DNA from: Clusia tigrina
Lineage: Eukaryota; Arthropoda; Insecta; Diptera; Clusiidae
Assembly (NCBI GenBank): GCA_920105625.2
Contig: OV050032.1
Coordinates: 98,998,542 to 99,062,541 of the forward strand
Direction: 5' to 3'
Length of the DNA stretch: 64,000 nucleotides
Part shown: piece after piece, positions 52,601-64,000 of the stretch
Numbering within the stretch: the stretch's first letter is position 1
Layout of the letters: the number at the start of each line of letters is the position of its first letter
Program-made: the position numbers and the translations under genes
The notes under the pieces: generated by a model
Seen by the model: only the letters and a program-made list of their open reading frames with translations
What the model was told of the DNA's origin: nothing
Database searches by the model: none

Positions 52601-53089
52601 TACCGCTCAAAGCTATGCTACCCTCGAGTCCCAAATCAAACACTGATAAAACTTCAAACGCCCCTAACTTCTTTACGGTACGTCCTACTCCTATCAAAGT
52701 TGGCAACATACAATTGCTAACTTTTTACTGGAGCGTCATAAAACCTTGAAATTTTGTAACAATAAAGTACTCGAGCCTCTTGTCAATTTAAGCCATCGCT
52801 CAAAGCTATGCTACCCTAGAGTCCCAAATCAAACACTGATAAAACTTCAAATGGCCCTAACTTCAATACGGTACGTCCTACACCTATCAAAGTTTGCAAC
52901 ATACAAATGCTTGTAACTTTTTACTGGAGCGTCATAAAACCTTGAAATTTTGTAACAATGAAGTACCCGAGCTTCTTGTCAATTTAAGCTATCGCTCAAA
53001 GCTATGCTACCCTAGAGTCCCAAATCAAACACTGATAAAACTTCAAATGGCACTAACTTCTATACGGTACGTCCTACACCTATCAAAGT
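49699..53089 (+). repeat. Block E HOR, copy 2 (3391 bp, six monomers shorter)
   Basis: This is the same order as copy 1 but 1176 bp (six monomers) shorter. The monomer at about 51537 joins the left marks of the TTGTACTGG type to the right marks TCAATTTGAGC and AAACTTTAAATGG of a monomer six positions later. The 3-bp deletion AATTGCTAAC is shared with copy 1 (49325 and 52716) but absent from copy 3 (59243), grouping copies 1 and 2. Confidence 0.86.
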
Positions 53090-56000
53090 TTGCAACATTC
53101 AATTGCTTGTAACTTTTTACTGGAGCGCCATAAAACCTTGAAATTTTGTAATAATAAAGTACTCGAGCCTCTTGTCAATTTAAGCCATAGCTCAAATCTA
53201 TGCTACCCTAAAGTCCCAAATGAAACACTGATAAAACTTCAAACGCCCCTAACTTCTATACGGTACGTCCCTACCTATCAAAGTTGGCAACATTCAAATG
53301 CTTGTATCTTTTTACTGGAGCGTCATAAAACCTTGAAATTTTGTGACAATAAAGAACTCGAGCATCTTGTCAATTTAAGCTACCGCTCAAAGCTATGCTA
53401 CCCTTGAGTCCCAAATCAAACACTGATAAAACTTCAAACGCCTCTAACTTCTTTACGGTACGTCCTACTCCTATCAAAGTTGGCAACATACAATTGCTTG
53501 TAACTTTTTACTGGAGCGTCATAAAACCTTGAAATTTTGAAACAATAAAGTACTCGAGCCTCTTGTCAATTTAAGCCATCGCTCAAAGCTATGCTACCCT
53601 AGAGTCCCAAATCAAACACTGATAAAACTTCAAATGGCCCTAACTTCAATACGGTACGTCCTACACCTATCAAAGTTTGCAACATACAAATGCTTGTAAC
53701 TTTTTACTGGAGCGTCATAAAACCTTGAAATTTTGTAACAATGAAGTACCCGAGCTTCTTGTCAATTTAAGCTATCGCTCAAAGCTATGCTACCCTAGAG
53801 TCCCAAATCAAACACTGATAAAACTTCAAATGGCCCTAACTTCTTTACGGTACGTCCTACACCTATCAAAGTTGGCAAGATTAAAATGCTTGTAACTTTT
53901 TACTGGAGCGTCATAAAACCTTGAAATTTTGTAACAATAAAGTACTCGAGCCTCTTGTCAATTTAAGTTATCGCTCAAAGCTATGCTACCCTTGAGTCCC
54001 AAATCAAACACTGATAAAACTTCAAATGGCCCTAGCTTATTTACGGTACGTCCTACACCTATCAAAGTTTGCAACATACAAATGCTTGTAACTTTTTACT
54101 GGAGCGTCATAAAACCTTGAAATTTTGTAGCAATGAAGTATCGAGCCTCTTGTCAATTTAAGCTATCGCTCAAAGCTATGCTACCCTAGAGTCACAAATC
54201 AAACACTGATAAAACTTCAAACGCCCCTAACTTCTTTATGGTACGTCCTACATATATCAAAGTTAGCAACATTCAAATGCTTGTAACTTTTTACTGGAGC
54301 GTCGTAAAACCTTGAAATTTTGTAACAATGAAGTACTCGAGCCTCTTGTCAATTTAAGCCATCGCTCAAAGCTATGCTACCCTTGAATCCCAAATCAAAC
54401 ACTGATAAAGCTTCAAACGCCCCTAACTTCTTTACGGTACGTCCTACACCTATCAAAGTTTGCAACATACAAATGCTTGTAACTTTTTACTGGAGCGTCA
54501 TTAAACCTTGAAATTTTGTAACAATGAAGTACCCGAGCCTCTTGTATCTTTTTACTGGAGCGTCATAAAACCTTGAAATTTAGTAACAATAAAGTACTCG
54601 AGCCTCTAGTCAATTTAAGCTATCGCTCAAAACTATGCTACCCTAGAGTCCCAAATCAAACACTGATAAAACTTCAAACGCCCCTAACTTCTTTACGGTA
54701 CGTCCTACACCTATCAAAGTTTGCAACATACAAATGCTTGTAACTTTTTACTGGAGCGTCATAAAACCTTGAAATTTTGTAACAATAAAGTACTCGAGCC
54801 TCTTGTCAATTTAAGCCATCGCTCAAAGCTATGCTACCCTTGAGTCCCAAATCAAACACTGATAAAACATCAAACGCCCCTAACTTCTTTACGGTACGTC
54901 CTACACCTATCAAAGTTTGCAACATACAAATGCTTGTAACTTTGTACTGGAGCGTCATAAAACCTTGAAATTTTGTAACAATAAAGTACTCGAGCCTCTT
55001 GTCAATTTAAGTTATCGCTCAAAGCTATGCTACCCTTGAGTCTCAAATCAAACACTGATAAAACTTCAAATGGCCCTAACTTCTATACGGTACGTCCTAC
55101 ACCTATCAAAGTTTGCAACATACAAATGCTTGTTACTTTTAACTGGAGCGTCATAAAACCTTGAAATTTTGTAACAATAAAGTACTCGAGCCTCTTGTCA
55201 ATCTAAGCCATCGCTCAAAGCTATGCTACCCTAAAGTCCCAAATCAAACACTGATAAAACTTCAAACGCCCCTAACTTCTATACGGTACGTCCTACACCT
55301 ATCAAAGTTGGCAACATTCAAATGCTTGTATCTTTTTACTGGAGCGTCATAAAACCTTGAAATTTTGTAACAATAAAGAACTCGAGCATCTTTTCAATTT
55401 AAGCTATCGCTCAAAGCTATGCTACCCTTGAGTCCCAAATCAAACACTGATAAAACTTCAAATGCCCCTAACTTCTTTACGGTACGTCCTACACCTATCA
55501 AAGTTGGCAACGTTCAAATGCTTGTAACTTTTTACTGGAGCGTCATAAAACCTTGAAATTTTGTAACAATAAAGTACTCGAGCCTCTTGTCAATTTAAGC
55601 CATCGCGCAAAGCTATGCTACCCTTGAGTCCCAAATCAAACACTGACAAAACTTCAAATGGCCCTAACTTCTTTACGGTACGTCCTACACCTATCAAAGT
55701 TTGCAACATTCAAATGATTGTAACTTTTTACTGGGGCGTCATAAAACCTTGAAATTTTGTAACAATAAAGTACCCGAGCCTCTTGTCAATTTAAGTTATC
55801 GCTCAAAGCTATGCTACCCTTGAGTCCCAAATCAAATACTGATAAAACTTCAAACGCCCCTAACTTCTTTACGGTACGTCCTACACCTATCAAAGTTGGC
55901 AACATTCAAATGCTTGTAACTTTTTACTGGAGCGTCATAAAACCTTGAAATTTTGTAACAATAAAGTACTCGAGCCTCTTGTCAATTTAAGCCATCGCTC

Positions 56001-59000
56001 AAAGCTATGCTACCCTAGAGTCCCAAATCAAACACTGCTAAAACTTCAAACGCCCCTAACTTCTTTACGGTACGTCCTACACCTATCACAGTTTGCAACA
56101 TACAAATGCTTGTAACTTTTTACTGGAGCGTCATAAAATCTTGAAATTTTGTAACAATAAAGTACTCGAGCCTCTTGTCAATTTGAGCTATCGCTCAAAG
56201 CTATGCTACCCTTGAGTCCCAAATCAAACACTGATAAAACTTTAAATGGCCCTAACTTCTTTACGGTACATCCTACACCTATCAAAGTTTGCAACATACA
56301 AATGCTTGTAACTTTTTACTGGAGCGTCATAAAACCTTGAAATTTTGTAATAATAAAGTACTCGAGCCTCTTGTCAATTTAAGCTATCGCTCAAAGCTAT
56401 GCTACCATTGAGTCCCAAATCAAACACTGATAAAACTTCAAATGGCCCTAACTTCTTTACGGTACGTCCTACACCTATCAAAGTTAGCAACATTCAAATG
56501 CTTGTAACTTTTTACTGGAGCGCCATAAAACCTTGAAATTTTGTAACAATAAAGTACTCGAGCCTCTTGTAAATTTAAGCTATCGCTCAAAGCTATGCTA
56601 CCCTTGAGTCCCAAATCAAACACTGATAAAACTTCAAATGGCCCTAACTTCTATACGGTACGTCCTTCACCTATCAAAGTTTGCAACATTCAAATGATTG
56701 TAACTTTTTACTGGGGCGTCATAAAACCTTGAAATTTTGTAACAATAAAGTACCCGAGCCTCTTGTCAATTTAAGTTATCGCTCAAAGCTATGCTACCCT
56801 TGAGTCCCAAATCAAATACTGATAAAACTTCAAACGCCCCTAACTTCTTTACGGTACGTCCTACACCTATCAAAGTTGGCAACATTCAAATGCTTGTAAC
56901 TTTTTACTGGAGCGTCATAAAACCTTGAAATTTTGTAACAATAAAGTACTCGAGCCTCTTGTCAATTTAAGCCATCGCTCAAAGCTATGCTACCCTAGAG
57001 TCCCAAATCAAACACTGCTAAAACTTCAAACGCCCCTAACTTCTTTACGGTACGTCCTACACCTATCACAGTTTGCAACATACAAATGCTTGTAACTTTT
57101 TACTGGAGCGTCATAAAACCTTGAAATTTTGTAACAATAAAGTACTCGAGCCTCTTGTAAATTTAAGCTATCGCTCAAAGCTATGCTACCCTTGAGTCCC
57201 AAATCAAACACTGATAAAACTTCAAATGGCCCTAACTTCTATACGGTACGTCCTTCACCTATCAAAGTTTGCAACATTCAAATGATTGTAACTTTTTACT
57301 GGGGCGTCATAAAACCTTGAAATTTTGTAACAATAAAGTACCCGAGCCTCTTGTCAATTTAAGTTATCGCTCAAAGCTATGCTACCCTTGAGTCCCAAAT
57401 CAAATACTGATAAAACTTCAAACGCCCCTAACTTCTTTACGGTACGTCCTACACCTATCAAAGTTGGCAACATTCAAATGCTTGTAACTTTTTACTGGAG
57501 CGTCATAAAACCTTGAAATTTTGTAACAATAAAGTACTCGAGCCTCTTGTCAATTTAAGCCATCGCTCAAAGCTATGCTACCCTAGAGTCCCAAATCAAA
57601 CACTGCTAAAACTTCAAACGCCCCTAACTTCTTTACGGTACGTCCTACACCTATCACAGTTTGCAACATACAAATGCTTGTAACTTTTTACTGGAGCGTC
57701 ATAAAACCTTGAAATTTTGTAACAATAAAGTACTCGAGCCTCTTGTCAATTTGAGCTATCGCTCAAAGCTATGCTACCCTTGAGTCCCAAATCAAACACT
57801 GATAAAACTTTAAATGGCCCTAACTTCTTTACGGTACATCCTACACCTATTAAAGTTTGCAACATACAAATGCTTGTAACTTTTTACTGGAGCGTCATAA
57901 AACCTTGAAATTTTGTAATAATAAAGTACTCGAGCCTCTTGTCAATTTAAGCTATCGCTCAAAGCTATGCTACCATTGAGTCCCAAATCAAACACTGATA
58001 AAACTTCAAATGGCCCTAACTTCTTTACGGTACGTCCTACACCTATCAAAGTTAGCAACATTCAAATGCTTGTAACTTTTTACTGGAGCGCCATAAAACC
58101 TTGAAATTTTGTAACAATAAAGTACTCGAGCCTCTTGTCAATTTAAGCTATCGCTCAAAGCTATGCTACCCTTGAGTCCCAAATCAAACACTGATAAAAC
58201 TTCAAATGGCCCTAACTTCTATACGGTACGTCCTACACCTACCAAAGTTTGCAACATTCAAATGCTTGTACCTTTTTACTGGAGCGTCATAAAACCTTGA
58301 AATTTTGTAACAATAAAGTATTCGAGCCTCTTGCCAATTTGAGCTATCGCTCAAAACTATGCTACCCTTGAGTCCCAAATCAAACACTGATAAAACTTCA
58401 CATGGCCCTAACTTCTTTACGGTACATCCTACACCTATCAAAGTTTGCAACATACAAATGATTGTAACTTTTTACTGGAGCATCATAAAACCTTGAAATT
58501 TTGTAACAATAAAGTACTCGAGCCTCTTGTCAATTTAAGCTATCGCTCAAAGCTATGCTACCCTTGAGTCCCAAATCAAACACTGATAAAACTTCAAATG
58601 GCCCTAACTTCTTTACGGTACGTCCTACACCTATCAAAGTTTGCAACATTCAAATGCTTGTAACTTTTTACTGGAGCGTCATAAAACCTTGAAATTTTGT
58701 AACAATAAAGTAATCGAGCCTCTTGCCAATTTGAGCTATCGCTCAAAACTATGCTACAATAGAGTCCCAAATCAAACACTGATAAAACTTCAAACGCTCC
58801 TAACTTCTATACGGTACGTCCTACACCTATCAAAGTTGGCAACATACAATTGCTTGTAACTTTTTACTGGAGCGCCATAAAACCTTGAAATTTTGTAATA
58901 ATAAAGTACTCGAGCCTCTTGTCAATTTAAGCCATAGCTCAAAGCTATGCTACCCTAAAGTCCCAAATGAAACACTGATAAAACTTCAAACGCCCCTAAC

Positions 59001-59619
59001 TTCTATACGGTACGTCCCTACCTATCAAAGTTGGCAACATTCAAATGCTTGTATCTTTTTACTGGAGCGTCATAAAACCTTGAAATTTTGTGACAATAAA
59101 GAACTCGAGCATCTTGTCAATTTAAGCTACCGCTCAAAGCTATGCTACCCTCGAGTCCCAAATCAAACACTGATAAAACTTCAAACGCCCCTAACTTCTT
59201 TACGGTACGTCCTACTCCTATCAAAGTTGGCAACATACAATTGCTTGTAACTTTTTACTGGAGCGTCATAAAACCTTGAAATTTTGTAACAATAAAGTAT
59301 TCGAGCCTCTTGTCAATTTAAGCCATCGCTCAAAGCTATGCTACCCTAGAGTCCCAAATCAAACACTGATAAAACTTCAAATGGCCCTAACTTCAATACG
59401 GTACGTCCTACACCTATCAAAGTTTGCAACATACAAATGCTTGTAACTTTTTACTGGAGCGTCATAAAACCTTGAAATTTTGTAACAATGAAGTACCCGA
59501 ACTTCTTGTCAATTTAAGCTATCGCTCAAAGCTATGCTACCCTAGAGTCCCAAATCAAACACTGATAAAACTTCAAATGGCACTAACTTCTATACGGTAC
59601 GTCCTACACCTATCAAAGT
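53090..59619 (+). repeat. Block E HOR, copy 3 (6530 bp, ten monomers longer)
   Basis: This is the copy 1 order plus ten extra monomers, inserted after the CTGGGGCGTC region. CTGGGGCGTC monomers occur at 55701, 56681 and 57269. The last two belong to a 588-bp (three-monomer) tandem repeat also marked by CGTCCTTCACC (56661 and 57249) and CTTGTAAATTTAAG. The net length difference from copy 1 is 1963 bp, which is ten monomers plus the restored 3 bp. Confidence 0.85.
56681..57856 (+). repeat. 588-bp three-monomer tandem duplication
   Basis: Monomers at 56681, 56877 and 57073 are repeated at 57269, 57465 and 57661. Shared marks are CGTCCTTCACC just upstream, AAATGATTG, CTGGGGCGTC, AAATACTG, AACACTGCTAAAAC and ATCACAGTTTGC. 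It is present only in HOR copy 3. Confidence 0.87.
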
Positions 59620-62600
59620 TTGCAACATTCAATTGCTTGTAACTTTTTACTGGAGCGCCATAAAACCTTGAAATTTTGTAATAATAAAGTACTCGAGCCT
59701 CTTGTCAATTTAAGCCATAGCTCAAAGCTATGCTACCCTAAAGTCCCAAATGAAACACTGATAAAACTTCAAACGCCCCTAACTTCTATACGGTACGTCC
59801 CTACCTATCAAAGTTGGCAACATTCAAATGCTTGTATCTTTTTACTGGAGCGTCATAAAACCTTGAAATTATGTGACAATAAAGAACTCGAGCATCTTGT
59901 CAATTTAAGCTACCGCTCAAAGCTATGCTACCCTTGAGTCCCAAATCAAACACTGATAAAACTTCAAACGCCCCTAACTTCTTTACGGTACGTCCTACTC
60001 CTATCAAAGTTGGCAACATACAATTGCTTGTAACTTTTTACTGGAGCGTCATAAAACCTTGAAATTTTGTAACAATAAAGTACTCGAGCCTCTTGTCAAT
60101 TTAAGCCATCGCTCAAAGCTATGCTACCCTAGAGTCCCAAATCAAACACTGATAAAACTTCAAATGGCCCTAACTTCAATACGGTACGTCCTACACCTAT
60201 CAAAGTTTGCAACATACAAATGCTTGTAACTTTTTACTGGAGCGTCATAAAACCTTGAAATTTTGTAACAATGAAGTACCCGAGTTTCTTGTCAATTTAA
60301 GCTATCGCTCAAAGCTATGCTACCCTAGAGTCCCAAATCAAACACTGATAAAACTTCAAATGGCCCTAACTTCTTTACGGTACGTCCTACACCTATCAAA
60401 GTTGGCAAGATTAAAATGCTTGTAACTTTTTACTGGAGCGTCATAAAACCTTGAAATTTTGTAACAATAAAGTACTCGAGCCTCTTGTCAATTTAAGTTA
60501 TCGCTCAAAGCTATGCTACCCTTGAGTCCCAAATCAAACACTGATAAAACTTCAAATGGCCCTAGCTTATTTACGGTACGTCCTACACATATCAAAGTTT
60601 GCAACATACAAATGCTTGTAACTTTTTACTGGAGCGTCATCAAACCTTGAAACTTTGTAGCAATGAAGTTTCGAGCCTCTTGTCAATTTAAGCTATCGCT
60701 CAAAGCTATGCTACCCTAGAGTCACAAATCAAACACTGATAAAACTTCAAACGCCCCTAACTTCTTTATGGTACGTCCTACATATATCAAAGTTAGCAAC
60801 ATTCAAATGCTTGTAACTTTTTACTGGAGCGTCGTAAAACCTTGAAATTTTGTAACAATGAAGTACTCGAGCCTCTTGTCAATTTAAGCCATCGCTCAAA
60901 GCTATGCTACCCTTGAATCCCAAATCAAACACTGATAAAGCTTCGAACGCCCCTAACTTCTTTACGGTACGTCCTACACCTATCAAAGTTTGCAACATAC
61001 AAATGCTTGTAACTTTTTACTGGAGCGTCATTAAACCTTGAAATTTTGTAACAATGAAGTACCCGAGCCTCTTGTATCTTTTTACTGGAGCGTCATAAAA
61101 CCTTGAAATTTAGTAACAATAAAGTACTCGAGCCTCTAGTCAATTTAAGCTATCGCTCAAAACTATGCTACCCTAGAGTCCCAAATCAAACACTGATAAA
61201 ACTTCAAACGCCCCTAACTTCTTTACGGTACGTCCTACACCTATCAAAGTTTGCAACATACAAATGCTTGTAACTTTTTACTGGAGCGTCATAAAACCTT
61301 GAAATTTTGTAACAATAAAGTACTCGAGCCTCTTGTCAATTTAAGCCATCGCTCAAAGCTATGCTACCCTTGAGTCCCAAATCAAACACTGATAAAACAT
61401 CAAACGCCCCTAACTTCTTTACGGTACGTCCTACACCTATCAAAGTTTGCAACATACAAATGCTTGTAACTTTGTACTGGAGCGTCATAAAACCTTGAAA
61501 TTTTGTAACAATAAAGTACTCGAGCCTCTTGTCAATTTAAGTTATCGCTCAAAGCTATGCTACCCTTGAGTCTCAAATCAAACACTGATAAAACTTCAAA
61601 TGGCCCTAACTTCTATACGGTACGTCCTACACCTATCAAAGTTTGCAACATACAAATGCTTGTTACTTTTAACTGGAGCGTCATAAAACCTTGAAATTTT
61701 GTAACAATAAAGTACTCGAGCCTCTTGTCAATCTAAGCCATCGCTCAAAGCTATGCTACCCTAAAGTCCCAAATCAAACACTGATAAAACTTCAAACGCC
61801 CCTAACTTCTATACGGTACGTCCTACACCTATCAAAGTTGGCAACATTCAAATGCTTGTATCTTTTTACTGGAGCGTCATAAAACCTTGAAATTTTGTAA
61901 CAATAAAGAACTCGAGCATCTTTTCAATTTAAGCTATCGCTCAAAGCTATGCTACCCTTGAGTCCCAAATCAAACACTGATAAAACTTCAAATGCCCCTA
62001 ACTTCTTTACGGTACATCCTACACCTATCAAAGTTGGCAACGTTCAAATGCTTGTAACTTTTTACTGGAGCGTCATAAAACCTTGAAATTTTGTAACAAT
62101 AAAGTACTCAAACCTCTTGTCAATTTAAGCCATCGCGCACAGCTATGCTACCCTTGAGTCCCAAATCAAACACTGACAAAACTTCAAATGGCCCTAACTT
62201 CTTTACGGTACGTCCTACACCTATCAAAGTTTGCAACATTCAAATGATTGTAACTTTTTACTGGGGCGTCATAAAACCTTGAAATTTTGTAACAATAAAG
62301 TACCCGAGCCTCTTGTCAATTTAAGTTATCGCTCAAAGCTATGCTACCCTTGAGTCCCAAATCAAATACTGATAAAACTTCAAACGCCCCTAACTTCTTT
62401 ACGGTACGTCCTACACCTATCAAAGTTGGCAACATTCAAATGCTTGTAACTTTTTACTGGAGCGTCATAAAACCTTGAAATTTTGTAACAATAAAGTACT
62501 CGAGCCTCTTGTCAATTTAAGCCATCGCTCAAAGCTATGCTACCCTAGAGTCCCAAATCAAACACTGCTAAAACTTCAAACGCCCCTAACTTCTTTACGG

Positions 62601-64000
62601 TACGTCCTACACCTATCAAAGTTTGCAACATACAAATGCTTGTAACTTTTTACTGGAGCGTCATAAAACCTTGAAATTTTGTAACAATAAAGTACTCGAG
62701 CCTCTTGTCAATTTGAGCTATCGGTCAAAGCTATGCTACCCTTGAGTCCCAAATCAAACACTGATAAAACTTTAAATGGCCCTAACTTCTTTACGGTACA
62801 TCCTACACCTATCAAAGTTTGCAACATACAAATGCTTGTAACTTTTTACTGGAGCGTCATAAAACCTTGAAATTTTGTAATAATAAAGTACTCGAGCCTC
62901 TTGTCAATTTAAGCTATCGCTCAAAGCTATGCTACCATTGAGTCCCAAATCAAACACTGATAAAACTTCAAATGGCCCTAACTTCTTTACGGTACGTCCT
63001 ACACCTATCAAAGTTGGCAACATTCAAATGCTTGTAACTTTTTACTGGAGCGCCATAAAACCTTGAAATTTTGTAACAATAAAGTACTCGAGCCTCTTGT
63101 CAATTTAAGCTATCGCTCAAAGCTATGCTACCCTTGAGTCCCAAATCAAACACTGATAAAACTTCAAATGGCCCTAACTTCTATACGGTACGTCCTACAC
63201 CAACCAAAGTTTGCAACATTCAAATGCTTGTACCTTTTTACTGGAGCGTCATAAAACCTTGAAATTTTGTAACAATAAAGTATTCGAGCCTCTTGCCAAT
63301 TTGAGCTATCGCTCAAAACTATGCTACCCTTGAGTCCCAAATCAAACACTGATAAAACTTCACATGGCCCTAACTTCTTTACGGTACGTCCTACACCTAT
63401 CAAAGTTTGCAACATACAAATGATTGTAACTTTTTACTGGAGCGTCATAAAACCTTGAAATTTTGTAACAATAAAGTACTCGAGCCTCTTGTCAATTTAA
63501 GCCATCGCTCAAAGCTATGCTACCCTTGAGTCCCAAATCAAACACTGATAAAACTTCAAATGGCCCTAACTTCTTTACGGTACGTCCTACACCTATCAAA
63601 GTTTGCAACATTCAAATGCTTGTAACTTTTTACTGGAGCGTCATAAAACCTTGAAATTTTGTAACAATAAAGTACTCGAGCCTCTTGCCAATTTGAGCTA
63701 TCGCTCAAAACTATGCTACCCTAGAGTCCCAAATCAAACACTGATAAAACTTCAAACGCCCCTAACTTCTATACGGTACGTCCTACACCTATCAAAGTTT
63801 GCAACATACAAATGCTTGTAACTTTTTACTGGAGCGTCATAAAACCTTGAAATTTTGTAACAATAAAGTACTCGAGCCTCTTGTCAATTTAAGCCATCGC
63901 TCAAAGCTATGCTACCCTAGAGACCCAAATCAAACACTGATAAAACTTCAAATGGCCCTAACTTCTATACGGTACGTCCTACACCTATCAAAGTTTGCAA
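59620..64000 (+). repeat. Block E HOR, copy 4 (partial, runs off the window)
   Basis: The order follows copy 3 at a 6530-bp offset (53677/60207, 55161/61691) but has only one CTGGGGCGTC monomer (about 62225), so it lacks the 588-bp repeats. From 63603 the monomers (TCTTGCCAATTTGAGC, then a final one with GAGACCC) match block B types, for example 4446 and 12654. The window ends inside the array. Confidence 0.84.

Larger units (their letters stand above)
1111..64000 (+). repeat. 196-bp satellite DNA, uninterrupted direct array
   Basis: About 320 head-to-tail monomers of ~196 bp fill 62.9 kb. Monomer starts (TTGCAAC or the TGGCAAC variant) recur at 1135, 1331, 1528, 1724, 1920, 2116, 2312 and so on to the window end. 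Most monomers are 196 bp; 193, 195, 189 (7-bp deletion) and fused ones occur at reproducible places. Recurring variant sites include ACATAC/ACATTC, TACTCGAG/TACCCGAG, AATAAAG/AATGAAG, CTAGAG/CTTGAG/CTGGAG, and AAACGCCCC/AAATGGCCC. No transposon, microsatellite or gene interrupts it. The length is close to a typical nucleosome repeat (147 bp plus linker), which fits a heterochromatic satellite; that functional reading is inference. Confidence 0.98.

Noticed and set aside
58202..58453. Minus-strand open frames (61-83 codons) around 56438-58779 and 63164-63415
   Set aside because: They are antisense readings of the same monomer, repeated at 588 bp or HOR spacing. They lack independent coding features.
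1111..64000. CRISPR array
   Set aside because: There are regular repeats, but the unit is 196 bp with no short repeat separated by unique spacers. Neighbouring units are near-identical over their full length.
1111..64000. Tandem tRNA, 5S rRNA or snRNA genes, which can have unit lengths of this order
   Set aside because: I saw no A/B boxes in the right arrangement, no cloverleaf and no recognisable 5S internal control region in the monomer.
1111..64000. Naming the organism or a known satellite family
   Set aside because: The style resembles plant satellites, but I cannot match it to a named family from memory. A search of repeat databases with one monomer would decide.

Overview
The whole window is satellite DNA. 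Apart from a 200-base run of N (911-1110), every stretch I read is a tandem copy of one ~196-bp monomer (about 38% GC, roughly 325 copies). I found no protein-coding gene, RNA gene, transposon, CRISPR array, origin or bacterial-style regulatory site. A homogeneous 196-bp satellite with nested higher-order repeats (HORs) points to a eukaryotic nuclear genome, in centromeric, pericentromeric or subtelomeric heterochromatin. The monomer's general look recalls plant satellites, but I do not recognise the family and cannot name a species.

Canonical monomer, phased to start at TTGCAAC: positions 1-40 hold TTGCAACATAC and ACTGGAGCGTC; 41-80 hold ATAAAACC, TTGTAACAATAAAG and an XhoI-type CTCGAG; 81-120 hold CTCTTGTCAATTTAAG and CTCAAAGCTATGCTACCC; 121-160 hold AGTCCCAAATCAAACACTG and ATAAAACTTC; 161-196 hold CTAACTTC and ACGGTACGTCCTAC.

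Layout. (A) 1-910: about 4.6 monomers in inverted orientation. (gap) 911-1110: exactly 200 N. (B) 1111-13633: direct orientation, mostly uniform monomers with a 6-monomer (1176-bp) HOR and a ~3.3-kb segment duplicated 7425 bp away. (transition) 13634-16173. (C) 16174-35332: a 23-monomer HOR of about 4.5 kb, present once complete and then as derivatives that lost or doubled whole runs of monomers (3323, 5472 and at least 5.8 kb). (D) 35333-45131: 3-monomer (588-bp) units inside 1764-bp and then 3723-bp duplications, apparently derived from monomer types 17-22 of block C. (E) 45132-64000: copies of a third HOR of 4567, 3391 and 6530 bp plus a partial one, marked by a 261-bp fused monomer. The last monomers again resemble types seen in block B.

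Nothing here works together as genes. The many 63-121-codon open frames are periodic by-products of the monomer. Their apparent starts are TTG, not ATG, in the common 72-codon class, and the frame shifts at each monomer because 196 is not a multiple of 3. The value of the window is as a record of how a satellite evolves: unequal exchange in monomer register, microhomology fusions, and nested segmental duplication.
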